Of a DNA stretch of 38,138 nucleotides, positions 6,134 through 15,710 are shown piece by piece; the first letter of the stretch is position 1; every line of letters begins with the position of its first letter. This DNA comes from Sandaracinus sp. (GTDB taxonomy: Bacteria; Myxococcota_A; Polyangia; Polyangiales; Houyiibacteriaceae). The stretch is taken from positions 1 through 38,138 of the forward strand of contig PABA01000226.1 in NCBI GenBank assembly GCA_002699025.1. Direction: 5' to 3'. Below the pieces are notes generated by a model, which had not been told where the DNA came from, searched no databases, and saw only the letters and a program-made list of their open reading frames with translations. Made by a program: the position numbers and the translations under genes.

Positions 6134-8623
6134 ATGCTCGACCTCCGCGCCTCCCTCCTCCCCTCCTTCCTCCTGGCCCTCCTCACCGCCTGCTCCTGCG
6201 GTGACGATCCGGACATCGGCAGCTGCGAGACGAGCGCCGACTGCACCGGCACCCGCATCTGCATCGACGGCCGCTGCATGTCGGGGAGCGACGTGGACGG
6301 CGGCCCGGGCGGGGACGCGCCCGCGCTGATGTGCGAGGACGGCCGGGACCCCTGCGGGCTCGGCTCGCTGGCGGCGTGCTGCGGCGCGGAGCAGGTCTGC
6401 CTCGCGAACCGCTGCCAGGAGGACTGCGGCGACCGCGTGCGCTGTGACGGGCTCTGCTGCGAGAGCGGCCAGGAGTGCGTCGAGGGCGCCTGCGTCGTGG
6501 AGTGCGCCGACGAGGCCCAGCGCTGCGGCGCGGCCGGGGAGCTCTGCTGCGCCGACGGCGAGGCGTGCATCTCGGACGCCTGCGTCGAGCTCGGCGACGA
6601 GTGCGAGGCCACCGAGGAGTGCCCGCTCGACTTCCTCTGCGACCCGGTCGTCGGGCGCTGCATCCCGCGCGACGCCGTCGAGGTCTGCGAGTTCCGGCCG
6701 CCCCCGGGCGAGTTCACGCCCGCCGTGGCCTGCCGCTGGCTGCCCGTGGCCGGCGACCGGGTGAACTTCGACGAGGTGGTGATGACCCCCTCGGTCGCCA
6801 ACCTCACCGACGACAACGGCGACGGGCGCACGGACACGAACGACATCCCGGACATCGTCTTCGTGAGCTTCAACCGGCAGGTCGACGGCTGCTGCACCGA
6901 GCGCGGCGCCATCCGCGTCGTCAGCGGGCTCTGCAACGACGACGGCACGGAGAGCACGCCGGCGACCATGAACACGCTGGCGACCCTCGACGAACCCTTC
7001 ATCGACAACTCGACGGGCATCGCGCTCGGCAACCTGCACCCGGACACGATGGACGCCGAGCATCCGCCGGAGATCGTGGCCGTGACCCGCACCGGCGGCG
7101 GCAACGGGGACGTGCTCGCCTACCGGCGGACGGCGGACGACGGGAGCGCCTGGGAGATCCTCTGGCGGGCCGTGGGCGCGATGAACGGCCGCTGGAACGG
7201 CTCGGGCGCGGCGCCCTCCATCGCCGACCTCGACGCCGACGGGCAGCCCGAGGTGATCGTCGGCAACCTGGTGCTGAACGGCCTGACGGGCGCGGTCGTG
7301 TGGGACGGCTTCGACACGGTCGGCGCGAGCGCCGGCATCGGGAACAACGCCTTCCTCGGGCCGACGTCCACCGTCGCCGACCTCGACCTCGACGGCACGC
7401 CCGAGGTGATCGCCGGGAACACGGTCTACGACGGGCCGACGGGCGCCGAGGTCTGGACCTACGAGTTCACGACCAACAACTCGGCCTGCGGCGGCTCGAT
7501 CCGCTGCGACGGCTACAACGCCGTCGGCAACTTCGACGCGGACATGGAGGGCGAGGTCGTCATCGTGCGCCGCGGCGAGGTCTTCGTGCTCGAGCACGAC
7601 GGCGCGCTCAAGCGGCGCGTGGTCATCCCGCGCGACGACTGCGGCAACAACGAGAGCGGCCCGCCCACCGTGGCCGACTTCGACGGGGACGGGCGGGCGG
7701 AGATCGGCACGGCGAGCGCCGACTTCTACGTGGTCGTCGACCTCGACTGCACCGGCGATCCGCTCCCCGCGGAGTGCGCCGAGGAGAACGTGCTCTGGCG
7801 GGTCCCGAACCGGGACTGCTCGAGCCGCTCGACGGGCTCGAGCGTCTTCGACTTCGACGGCGACGGGAACGCCGAGGTCGTCTACGCCGACGAGCAGGAC
7901 TTCTACATCCTCGACGGGCGCAACGGCGACATCCTCTTCCAGGACACGCAGCACGAGAGCAACACGCGCCTCGAGATGCCGATCGTCGTCGACGTGGACA
8001 ACGACGGGAAGAGCGAGGTGCTCGTGCCCGAGGCGCCGCGCGACGAGGGCGCGGGCGTGCGCGAGGGGCTCCTCGTCTGGGCCGACGCGGACAACAACTG
8101 GGTCCGCACGCGGCGCATCTGGAACCAGCACTCCTACCACGTCACGAACGTCACGGAGGACGGCCAGATCCCGCGAAGCGAGGAGCCGAACTGGACCAAC
8201 GGGCGCCTCAACAATTTCCGCCAGAACGTCCAGCCCGGCGGCCTCTTCGACGCGCCCGACCTCTTCATCGTGGAGATCGACGTCGTCGAGTGCGACCCGG
8301 GCGGCACCGTGACCATCGGCGTCACCGTCGGCAACCGCGGCGCCCTCGGCGTGGCCGCGGGCGTGCCCGTGACCGCCTCGGCGACCCCGGAGGGCGGCGA
8401 CCCGGTGAGCCTCGGGGTCGAGCGCACGGCGACCTTCCTGCTCCCCGGTCAGCAGGAGACCGTGCGCTTCACCTGGACGCCGGAGGGCGGCTTCACCTTC
8501 CGGAACTTCACGGTCTCCGCCACCGTCGACGACGACGGCATGGGCGGCAGCGAGTACAACGAGTGCGACGAGGAGAACAACGGCGGCATGTCCGAGGTCC
8601 TCATGACCTGCGACCTCGGCTGA
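6134..8623 (+). CDS. Large VCBS/FG-GAP repeat lipoprotein with CARDB domain
   Basis: Predicted surface or outer-membrane lipoprotein, 829 aa. The signal peptide ends in the lipobox LTAC with Cys20 as lipidation site. Residues about 30-175 are Cys-rich modules (for example CETSADCTGTRICIDGRC) likely disulfide-bonded. The middle (about 200-690) carries many VCBS/FG-GAP-type repeats with Asp-rich calcium loops such as DLDADGQPEV, DLDLDGTPEV, DFDGDGRAEI and DFDGDGNAEV, expected to fold as a beta-propeller. The C-terminus (about 710-829) resembles CARDB, an Ig-like adhesion module. Adhesion or matrix binding is inferred, not shown. The sigma-54 promoter upstream suggests tightly controlled, perhaps developmental, expression. 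There is no convincing ribosome-binding site; TAGACT lies 15 nt upstream of the ATG. Confidence 0.85.
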   Translation: MLDLRASLLPSFLLALLTACSCGDDPDIGSCETSADCTGTRICIDGRCMSGSDVDGGPGGDAPALMCEDGRDPCGLGSLAACCGAEQVCLANRCQEDCGDRVRCDGLCCESGQECVEGACVVECADEAQRCGAAGELCCADGEACISDACVELGDECEATEECPLDFLCDPVVGRCIPRDAVEVCEFRPPPGEFTPAVACRWLPVAGDRVNFDEVVMTPSVANLTDDNGDGRTDTNDIPDIVFVSFNRQVDGCCTERGAIRVVSGLCNDDGTESTPATMNTLATLDEPFIDNSTGIALGNLHPDTMDAEHPPEIVAVTRTGGGNGDVLAYRRTADDGSAWEILWRAVGAMNGRWNGSGAAPSIADLDADGQPEVIVGNLVLNGLTGAVVWDGFDTVGASAGIGNNAFLGPTSTVADLDLDGTPEVIAGNTVYDGPTGAEVWTYEFTTNNSACGGSIRCDGYNAVGNFDADMEGEVVIVRRGEVFVLEHDGALKRRVVIPRDDCGNNESGPPTVADFDGDGRAEIGTASADFYVVVDLDCTGDPLPAECAEENVLWRVPNRDCSSRSTGSSVFDFDGDGNAEVVYADEQDFYILDGRNGDILFQDTQHESNTRLEMPIVVDVDNDGKSEVLVPEAPRDEGAGVREGLLVWADADNNWVRTRRIWNQHSYHVTNVTEDGQIPRSEEPNWTNGRLNNFRQNVQPGGLFDAPDLFIVEIDVVECDPGGTVTIGVTVGNRGALGVAAGVPVTASATPEGGDPVSLGVERTATFLLPGQQETVRFTWTPEGGFTFRNFTVSATVDDDGMGGSEYNECDEENNGGMSEVLMTCDLG

Positions 8624-8666
8624 GCCCGCCGGCCCAACCCGCCACCTCCGCTGCCGTCCTCGGGAC

Positions 8667-8711
8667 GCAGTAGACGAGCCGCTGCAGACGAGCCGCTGCA
8701 GACGAGCCGGT
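8667..8711. repeat. 14-bp tandem repeat, 3 copies (first copy 17 bp)
   Basis: GCAGACGAGCCGCT-type units at 8667-8683 (with an extra TA and one more base), 8684-8697 and 8698-8711, between convergent genes. The first unit, GCAGTAGACGAGCCGC, resembles the 15-bp unit at 12053-12202. Confidence 0.85.
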
Positions 8712-8744
8712 CGGACTCCCTGGGTCCGGCCCACCGGTCTGCCT

Positions 8745-8784
8745 CACGTCCTTCCCCGGCCGCGGCGACCGGGTCGAGGACGTG
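8745..8784. terminator. Inverted repeat between convergent genes
   Basis: The perfect 7-bp arms CACGTCC (8745-8751) and GGACGTG (8778-8784) lie in the 274-bp gap between the VCBS lipoprotein and aconitase-like genes. The loop is long and there is no U-tract, so a terminator role is only possible. Confidence 0.25.
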
Positions 8785-8897
8785 CGCCATCCCGGCTCCC
8801 GCGCAGTCGTTCGTCTCGCTCCCCGGGTCGGCACGAGGAGACGCGGCGAGACGACGGGCTCCCTCGCCCCGCTCCCCCGCCGGCCGGAACCGCCGCC

Positions 8898-10874
8898 CTA
8901 CTCGGCGGCGTCGGCGACCGGGCCGAGGAGCGTGTCGGGCGGGACGATCTTCCCGAAGATGGCGCTCGCGGCGACCGTCAGCGGGCTCGCGAGGTAGACC
9001 TGCCCGGGGCCGCTCCGGCCGGGGAAGTTCCGGTTCTGCGCGCTCACGGAGACCTGCTCCTTCGTGCGCGACGCGCCGGGCCCGGCGTTGATGCAGGCGC
9101 CGCAGCTCGGGTCGATCATCGTGACCCCGGCCTCCTCGAAGACCTTCGTATAGCCCTGCTCCTCGGCGTACTTCCGGATCTGCTGGCTGCCGAACTGGAT
9201 GTAGCACTCGACGCCCTCGGCGACCTTGCGCCCCTGCGCGAGCGCCGCCTTCATGACCCGGGCGTACATGTCCATGTCGCTCTTCTTGCCGCCCGTGCAG
9301 GAGCCGCCGTAGGCGATGTCGATCTTCACCTCGCCGTCGAGCGCGTCCATGGCCACGCCGTTCCGCGGGTCGCCGGGCGTCGCGACCATCGGCGTCACGG
9401 CGCCGAGATCGATCTCGAAGGTCTCGAGGTACTCGGCGTCCGGATCGCTCTGGATCAGCCGCGCCCGGAGCTCCTCCTTCGCGATGCCCCGCTGCTCGTG
9501 GAGGTAGTCCACGATCACCTCGTCGGCCTCGATGATGCCGGTGAAGCCACCGGCCTCCACGGCCATGTTCGTCAGCGTCGCGCGCTCGTCGAGGGAGAGC
9601 CCGGCCACGCCCGGCCCGGCGAACTCGAGCACCTTGCCGATGCCCTTGCTCGTGCGGAAGAAGGGCTGGCTCAGGATGTGGAGCATCACGTCCTTCGCGC
9701 TCACGTCGGGCTTCAGCTCACCCTTCAGCACGAAGCGCACGGACTCGGGCACCCGCACGCGGACGTCCTTCGTGTACCAGCTGTTCGCCATGTCCGTGCT
9801 GCCCACGCCGAAGGCGAAGGCGCCGAGCACGCCGGCCATGCAGGTGTGGCTGTCGGTGCCGATGACCACGTCGCCCGGGAGCGCGAGGTCCTCGATGACG
9901 GCGTTGTGGCAGATGGCCTCCGAGCCGCCGCTCGGGCTCTCGCCGTAGAGCTTCAGCCCATGGCGCTCGCTGAAGCCGGACTGGGTCGTCGCCAGCCCGT
10001 CGGCCTTCTCGAGCAGGCCCATCTTCCGCTTCTCCTCGGGCATGACGTCGCCGAGGAAGGTGAGGTGGTCGCGGAAGGTGAAGACGCTCTCCGGGTCCGT
10101 GACCTCCGCGTCCTCGCCGAGGGCGCTGCGGAAGAGCGCGTCGGCCATGGGCGTGACGTACTCGTGGCTGAAGCGGACGCCGGTCCGCACGAAGAGCGCG
10201 TCGCCCGGCTTCACGGCGGGCACGCCGAGGCGCCCCTCCTTCGCGTCCGCGACCGTGTTCTGCGCGATGATCTTCTCGACGAGCGTCATGGGCCGCGGCG
10301 CCGTCTCGATCGTCGGCGGCGAGACCTCGCCGGCCATGCGCGCCCGGTTGTAGGCGAAGAGGCCGCCGTGGCGGACGATGTCGGCGCTGATCGGATCGAG
10401 CCCCTTCGTGAACTCGTCGATCGAGATGGCCTCGCCCTTCCGGATGCGCTCGATGAGGCCGAAGTCGGTGGAGGTGAGCAGGCCGATGTTCTGGCAGTTC
10501 TGCCCGTAGATCTTCTCGATGCTCTTCGCGATCACGAGCCGGATGCCGGCCGCCTTCTCGCTGAAGGGCGCCGTCTCGCGGGAGGAGCCGCAGCCCTTGG
10601 AGAGGCCGCTGACGATCACGTCGAAGCCGCCGTTCTTCAGGTCGTCGCGCTCGATGACGCCGCCCTTCAGGCCGACCATCGAGTACCGGCCGAGGGTCTC
10701 GTCGTAGTAGAAGCAGACCCAGCCGGGCGTGATCTCGTCGGTGCTGATGTTGTCGCGGAGGGGGCGGTCGGGATCGAAGTCGAGGTCTTCCCCGTCGAGC
10801 TGTCGCCTCAGGAGCTCCGGGTCCTCGGTGAGGTAGAGGATGCGGCCCGTGAAGCGGATCGTGTCGGCTGCCAT
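8898..10874 (-). CDS. Aconitase-family Fe-S hydro-lyase, swivel domain first
   Basis: Hydro-lyase of the aconitase/isopropylmalate-dehydratase superfamily, 658 aa, cytosolic, expected to isomerise a tricarboxylic acid using a [4Fe-4S] cluster. The LeuD/swivel domain is N-terminal (about 1-190): DNISTDEITPG at 41-51 and the substrate-loop GCGSSRE at 94-100. The LeuC-like core follows (about 215-645) with Cys345 in GTDSHTC and Cys591/Cys594 in PSCGAC as cluster ligands, then NRNFPGRSGPG near 614-624. This order is that of AcnB without its HEAT-like N-terminus, and the reverse of AcnA. The substrate (citrate, homocitrate, isopropylmalate or methylcitrate) cannot be assigned. The start is ATG at 10874, preceded by AGGGA. 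It is divergent from the nitronate monooxygenase gene. Confidence 0.88.
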   Translation of the reverse strand: MAADTIRFTGRILYLTEDPELLRRQLDGEDLDFDPDRPLRDNISTDEITPGWVCFYYDETLGRYSMVGLKGGVIERDDLKNGGFDVIVSGLSKGCGSSRETAPFSEKAAGIRLVIAKSIEKIYGQNCQNIGLLTSTDFGLIERIRKGEAISIDEFTKGLDPISADIVRHGGLFAYNRARMAGEVSPPTIETAPRPMTLVEKIIAQNTVADAKEGRLGVPAVKPGDALFVRTGVRFSHEYVTPMADALFRSALGEDAEVTDPESVFTFRDHLTFLGDVMPEEKRKMGLLEKADGLATTQSGFSERHGLKLYGESPSGGSEAICHNAVIEDLALPGDVVIGTDSHTCMAGVLGAFAFGVGSTDMANSWYTKDVRVRVPESVRFVLKGELKPDVSAKDVMLHILSQPFFRTSKGIGKVLEFAGPGVAGLSLDERATLTNMAVEAGGFTGIIEADEVIVDYLHEQRGIAKEELRARLIQSDPDAEYLETFEIDLGAVTPMVATPGDPRNGVAMDALDGEVKIDIAYGGSCTGGKKSDMDMYARVMKAALAQGRKVAEGVECYIQFGSQQIRKYAEEQGYTKVFEEAGVTMIDPSCGACINAGPGASRTKEQVSVSAQNRNFPGRSGPGQVYLASPLTVAASAIFGKIVPPDTLLGPVADAAE

Positions 10875-11060
10875 CTGTGGATCCCTGTGTCGCTGTGTCC
10901 TCGAGCGCCAGTGTCGTCGAGCGCCAGCCCCCCCGCGCCCGGCCGCGCCCGCGGCGCCGCCAGGCGGTGAGGGTCGGAGATCGCGGGGCCGCTTTCCACG
11001 GCCCCCCGTGCGGATCTTCACAGATTCAGCGCTCGGCCTGCCTCGAGGGGCGCGGCGCGC

Positions 11061-11066
11061 TATGAC
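11061..11066 (+). promoter_or_regulatory. Leaderless-type -10 box TATGAC, 8 nt before ATG
   Basis: TATGAC ends eight bases before the ATG at 11075 and no Shine-Dalgarno is present in the interval (GGCGGGCG). It matches the TANNN(T/A/C) pattern seen before several genes in this window, one base further away than the modal seven. Confidence 0.4.
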
Positions 11067-11074
11067 GGCGGGCG

Positions 11075-12067
11075 ATGGAAACCGCCTTCACGAAGCACGT
11101 CGGCATCGAGGTGCCGCTCATCTGCGGGGCCATGTACCCCTGCTCGAACCCGGAGCTCATCGCCGCCGTCTCCGAGGCCGGCGGCATCGGGGTCATCCAG
11201 CCGATCTCCATGCGCTTCGTGCACGGGCACGACCTCCGCGAGGGCATCCGGCTGATGCGGCGCACGACGGACAAGCCCCTCGGCTTCAACGCCATCGTCG
11301 AGAAGAGCTCGGACGTCTACCTGGAGCGCATGAAGCGCTGGGTGGACATCGCCCTCGAGGAGGGCGTGCGCTTCTTCGTGACGGCCCTCGGCAACCCGGA
11401 CTGGGTCGTCGAGAAGGTCCACGCGGTGGGTGGGGTCGTCTACCACGACGTGACCGAGCGGAAGTGGGCGGAGAAGGCGCTCGAGCACGGCGTGGACGGG
11501 CTCATCTGCGTGAACGGGCGCGCCGGCGGGCATGCCGGAGAGCGCACGCCGCGGGAGCTCCTCGAGAGCCTCGGGGACCTCGGCGTGCCGCTGATCTGCG
11601 CGGGAGGCGTGGGCGACCCGGAGACCTTCGCGGCGATGATCGAGATGGGCTACGCGGGCGTGCAGATGGGGACGCGCTTCATCGCGACCCGGGAGTGCAA
11701 CGCGCACGCGGACTACAAGCGCGCCATCGTCGAGGCGAAGGCGCGGGACATCGTGCTGACGGAGAAGATCAGCGGCGTGCCCGTGGCCGTCATCGAGACC
11801 GAGTACATCCGCAAGATCGGCACGAAGGCGAACTTCGTGATGCGGCGCGCGCTCCGGCACCCGAAGCTGAAGCACTACGCGCGCATGTACTACACGATGA
11901 AGAGCATCTGGCAGCTCAAGCAGGCGTCCACGAAGGGCATGACCTACAAGGATTACTGGCAGGCCGGAAAGAGCGTCGAGGGCATCGACGAGATCGAGCC
12001 GGCCGGCGAGGTCGTGCGGCGCTTCGCGCGGGCCCTCGAGGCGAGCGCGGCGACGGCCGCGGAGTAG
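11075..12067 (+). CDS. Nitronate monooxygenase family flavoprotein
   Basis: FMN-dependent TIM-barrel enzyme of the nitronate monooxygenase (2-nitropropane dioxygenase) family, 330 aa, normal length, cytosolic. It should oxidise nitronates such as propionate 3-nitronate to aldehydes and nitrite, or belong to the closely related enoyl reductase/FMN group. Visible features: LICGAMYPCSNPEL at the N-terminus, NGRAGGHAGERTP around residue 147 with the family's catalytic His in GGHAG, the phosphate-binding ICAGGVGDPETF, and MGYAGVQMGTRFIATRECNAH. The C-terminal 80 residues are basic and more variable. The gene ends at the first unit of a ten-copy repeat whose every copy ends in an in-frame TAG. It is followed by the RetSat-like flavoprotein gene in the same direction. 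Confidence 0.9.
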   Translation: METAFTKHVGIEVPLICGAMYPCSNPELIAAVSEAGGIGVIQPISMRFVHGHDLREGIRLMRRTTDKPLGFNAIVEKSSDVYLERMKRWVDIALEEGVRFFVTALGNPDWVVEKVHAVGGVVYHDVTERKWAEKALEHGVDGLICVNGRAGGHAGERTPRELLESLGDLGVPLICAGGVGDPETFAAMIEMGYAGVQMGTRFIATRECNAHADYKRAIVEAKARDIVLTEKISGVPVAVIETEYIRKIGTKANFVMRRALRHPKLKHYARMYYTMKSIWQLKQASTKGMTYKDYWQAGKSVEGIDEIEPAGEVVRRFARALEASAATAAE

Positions 12068-12202
12068 GCGGCCGCGGAGTAGGCGGCCGCGGAGTAGGCG
12101 GCCGCGGAGTAGACGGCCGCGGAGTAGACGGCCGCGGAGTAGGCGGCCGCGGAGTAGGCGGCCGCGGAGTAGGCGGCCGCGGAGTAGACGGCCGCGGAGT
12201 AG
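12053..12202. repeat. 15-bp tandem repeat, 10 copies, anchored on the NMO stop codon
   Basis: The unit is (A/G)CGGCCGCGGAGTAG. The first copy (12053-12067) is the gene's last four codons plus TAG, coding Thr-Ala-Ala-Glu-stop. Nine more copies follow with no gap, differing only at the first base or at GG versus GA. Because 15 is divisible by 3, all ten TAGs are in the same frame as the gene. The array fills most of the 184 bp to the next gene and contains overlapping GCGGCCGC palindromes. Confidence 0.97.
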
Positions 12203-12235
12203 GCGGCGCGGCGGGGAAAGCACGCCCCGCCGGTG

Positions 12236-12241
12236 TAGGCT
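12236..12241 (+). promoter_or_regulatory. -10-like box TAGGCT, 10 nt before the GTG start
   Basis: TAGGCT lies ten bases before the GTG at 12252 and no Shine-Dalgarno lies between (GTCCGGGCGC). A transcript from it would have a leader of only a few bases. The identical hexamer precedes the gene at 15711 with the exact seven-base spacing. Confidence 0.4.
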
Positions 12242-12251
12242 GTCCGGGCGC

Positions 12252-13802
12252 GTGGACTACGACGCCATCGTCATCGGCTCAGGGGTCGGCGGCCTCGCGA
12301 GCGCGGCCCTGCTGGCGAAGGCGGCCGGCTGGCGCGTGCTCGTGCTCGAGCGCCGCTGGCGGGTGGGCGGCTTCACACATGCCTTCCGCCGCGGCGCGTT
12401 CGAGTGGGACGTCGGGCTCCACTACGTCGGCGACCTCCAGGAGGGCGGCGGGACGCGGCGCGTCTTCGACGCCATCGCGGAGGGCCTCGAGTGGGCGCGC
12501 CTGCCCGCGCCCTTCGACCGCTTCGCCTACCCGGACCTGACGGTCGACGTCCCGGACGACCCGGCCGCCCTGCTCACGGATCTCCAGGCGCGCTTCCCGG
12601 CCGAGCGCGAGGGGCTCGAGCGCTTCTTCCGGCTGAGGCAGCGCGCGGCCCACGAGCTCGGCGCGCTCATCGCCGCCAAGCAGCTCCGGCGCCGTCCCGA
12701 GCGGGCCCGGCTCCCCGAGGCGCGCTTCGCGCTGAAGACCACGGCGGAGGTCACGGCGCGCTGCATCCGCGACCCGCGCCTCGCCGCCGCGCTGCTCAGC
12801 CAGTGGGGCGACTACGGCGTCCCGCCAAGGGAGAGCGCCTTCGGGGCCCACGCCGCCGTGAGCGCGCACTACGACCACGGCGGCTGGTACCCGGTCGGGG
12901 GCGGGGGCGCCATCGCCGACGCGATCGTGCCCGCCATCGAGGCGGCGGGCGGCGCGGTCTGGGCGAGCGCGCGGGCGAGCGAGATCCTCCTCGAGGGCGG
13001 GCGGGCCGCGGGCGTGCGCGTCCTGCGGGGGCGCGGCCGGCGCGCGCGGGAGGTCGTCGTCACGGCGCCGCGGGTGCTCTCGAACGCCGGCGCCATGGTG
13101 ACCTTCGGCGAGCTCTTGCCGCGCGAGGCCGTCCCCGAGGGCGTGCTCGCGGATCTCCGCGCGCTCCCGCCGCCGCCGACCGTGGTCACGCTCTACCTCG
13201 GCCTCGCCAAGCCGCCGAGCGCCTTCGGGCTGAGCGGGGGCAACGTCTGGGTCTTCCAGGACCACGACCACGACGCGCCCATCGACCCGCTCGGGGGGCG
13301 CCCGGGCGTCTGCTACCTCTCCTTCCCCTCGGCGCGGAACCCGGCCGTGAAGGCTTCGGCGACGCCGGGGCACACCGCGGAGATCATCATGCCCGCGCCG
13401 GGCGTCTTCGCGCCCTGGGAGGGCACGCGCTGGCGCCGCCGCGGCGAGGGCTACGAGGCGCTCAAGGCGAAGCTCGCGGAGGTGATGCTCGACGCCGTGG
13501 AGCCGCACGCGCCGGGGCTGGGCGACGCCGTCGTGCACCGCGAGCTCTCGACGCCCCTGACCATCCGGGAGCTCATGGGCCACGACCGCGGCGCCATCTA
13601 CGGTCTGCCCGCCGTGCCCGCGCGCTTCCGCCTCCCCTGGCTGCGCGCCCGGACGCCCGTCCCGGGCGTCTTCCTCACCGGGAGCGACGTGGGGCTCCAC
13701 GGCATCGGCGGCGCGCTCATGGGCGGCGTCGTCGCGGCGGGGATGGCGCTCGGCCGCTTCGGCCCGCTGCGCGAGCTGCTGGGCGCGTTGCCCTTCGGCT
13801 GA
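12252..13802 (+). CDS. Phytoene desaturase / RetSat-like FAD oxidoreductase
   Basis: FAD-dependent amine-oxidase-fold protein, 516 aa, of the CrtI / carotenoid isomerase / all-trans-retinol 13,14-reductase (RetSat) branch. The dinucleotide motif GSGVGGLASAALLAKAAG is at residues 9-26, followed by the glutamate of VLVLERRWRVGG and a GGFTHAF substrate-side motif. YPVGGGGAIADAIVPAIEAAGG (about residue 213) and PGVFLTGSDVGLHGIGGALMGG (near residue 470) are the internal FAD-contact and C-terminal FAD-binding motifs of this family. The substrate is uncertain: carotenoid, retinoid or other polyene saturation/isomerisation. No phytoene synthase or other carotenoid gene is nearby, so a biosynthetic cluster is not supported. 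The start is GTG; the reading frame and the FAD motif fix it to within a few codons. Confidence 0.85.
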   Translation: MDYDAIVIGSGVGGLASAALLAKAAGWRVLVLERRWRVGGFTHAFRRGAFEWDVGLHYVGDLQEGGGTRRVFDAIAEGLEWARLPAPFDRFAYPDLTVDVPDDPAALLTDLQARFPAEREGLERFFRLRQRAAHELGALIAAKQLRRRPERARLPEARFALKTTAEVTARCIRDPRLAAALLSQWGDYGVPPRESAFGAHAAVSAHYDHGGWYPVGGGGAIADAIVPAIEAAGGAVWASARASEILLEGGRAAGVRVLRGRGRRAREVVVTAPRVLSNAGAMVTFGELLPREAVPEGVLADLRALPPPPTVVTLYLGLAKPPSAFGLSGGNVWVFQDHDHDAPIDPLGGRPGVCYLSFPSARNPAVKASATPGHTAEIIMPAPGVFAPWEGTRWRRRGEGYEALKAKLAEVMLDAVEPHAPGLGDAVVHRELSTPLTIRELMGHDRGAIYGLPAVPARFRLPWLRARTPVPGVFLTGSDVGLHGIGGALMGGVVAAGMALGRFGPLRELLGALPFG

Positions 13803-13902
13803 GAGGGCGCGAAGAGCCGCGAGCGCGAGCCCCTGCCCTCGCGCGCGGGACACCGTGAGTAGACACAACGCGGGAACGGCGCTGGCCCTCGATAGATCCC
13901 GC

Positions 13903-15522
<1,620 letters not shown>

Positions 15523-15545
15523 GGCGCCGAAGAGCACAGAAGGGC

Positions 15546-15697
15546 GGCCTCCCGTGCCCCCGCCCCTGCCCGTTCGGATCAGGGGAGGAGGGAGCGGCTA
15601 CACCACGGTCGGCGAGCGGGAACCCGTCCCGCGCCTCGAGCAGACGCGGGCGGGGGCGGGGGCAGGGGCGGGAGGTCGCCTCGCGCTCCCGAACGGG
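15546..15697. other. Long G-rich/C-rich inverted repeat in intergenic region
   Basis: A C-rich tract (about 15546-15572) is complementary, with one mismatch and a few inserted bases, to a G-rich tract (about 15648-15681). The next bases, CCCGTTCGG and CCCGAACGGG (to 15697), extend the pairing in a nested way. The second arm ends directly before the TAGGCT -10-like box of the next gene. It may act as a terminator for the P5C dehydrogenase gene or as a structured upstream element. Simple G-richness could exaggerate the match. Confidence 0.4.
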
Positions 15698-15703
15698 TAG
15701 GCT
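15698..15703 (+). promoter_or_regulatory. Leaderless-type -10 box TAGGCT, 7 nt before ATG
   Basis: TAGGCT ends seven bases (CCCGCCC) before the ATG at 15711. There is no purine-rich ribosome-binding site in those bases, so a leaderless transcript is the simplest reading. Confidence 0.6.
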
Positions 15704-15710
15704 CCCGCCC

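Noticed and set aside
12252-13802. Carotenoid biosynthesis cluster
   Set aside because: The flavoprotein resembles CrtI/RetSat, but no phytoene synthase, cyclase or regulator adjoins it.
13855-13902. GTG start adding 16 residues to the P5C dehydrogenase
   Set aside because: The extra residues have no counterpart in the family and no ribosome-binding site precedes the GTG; ATG at 13903 is a better match.
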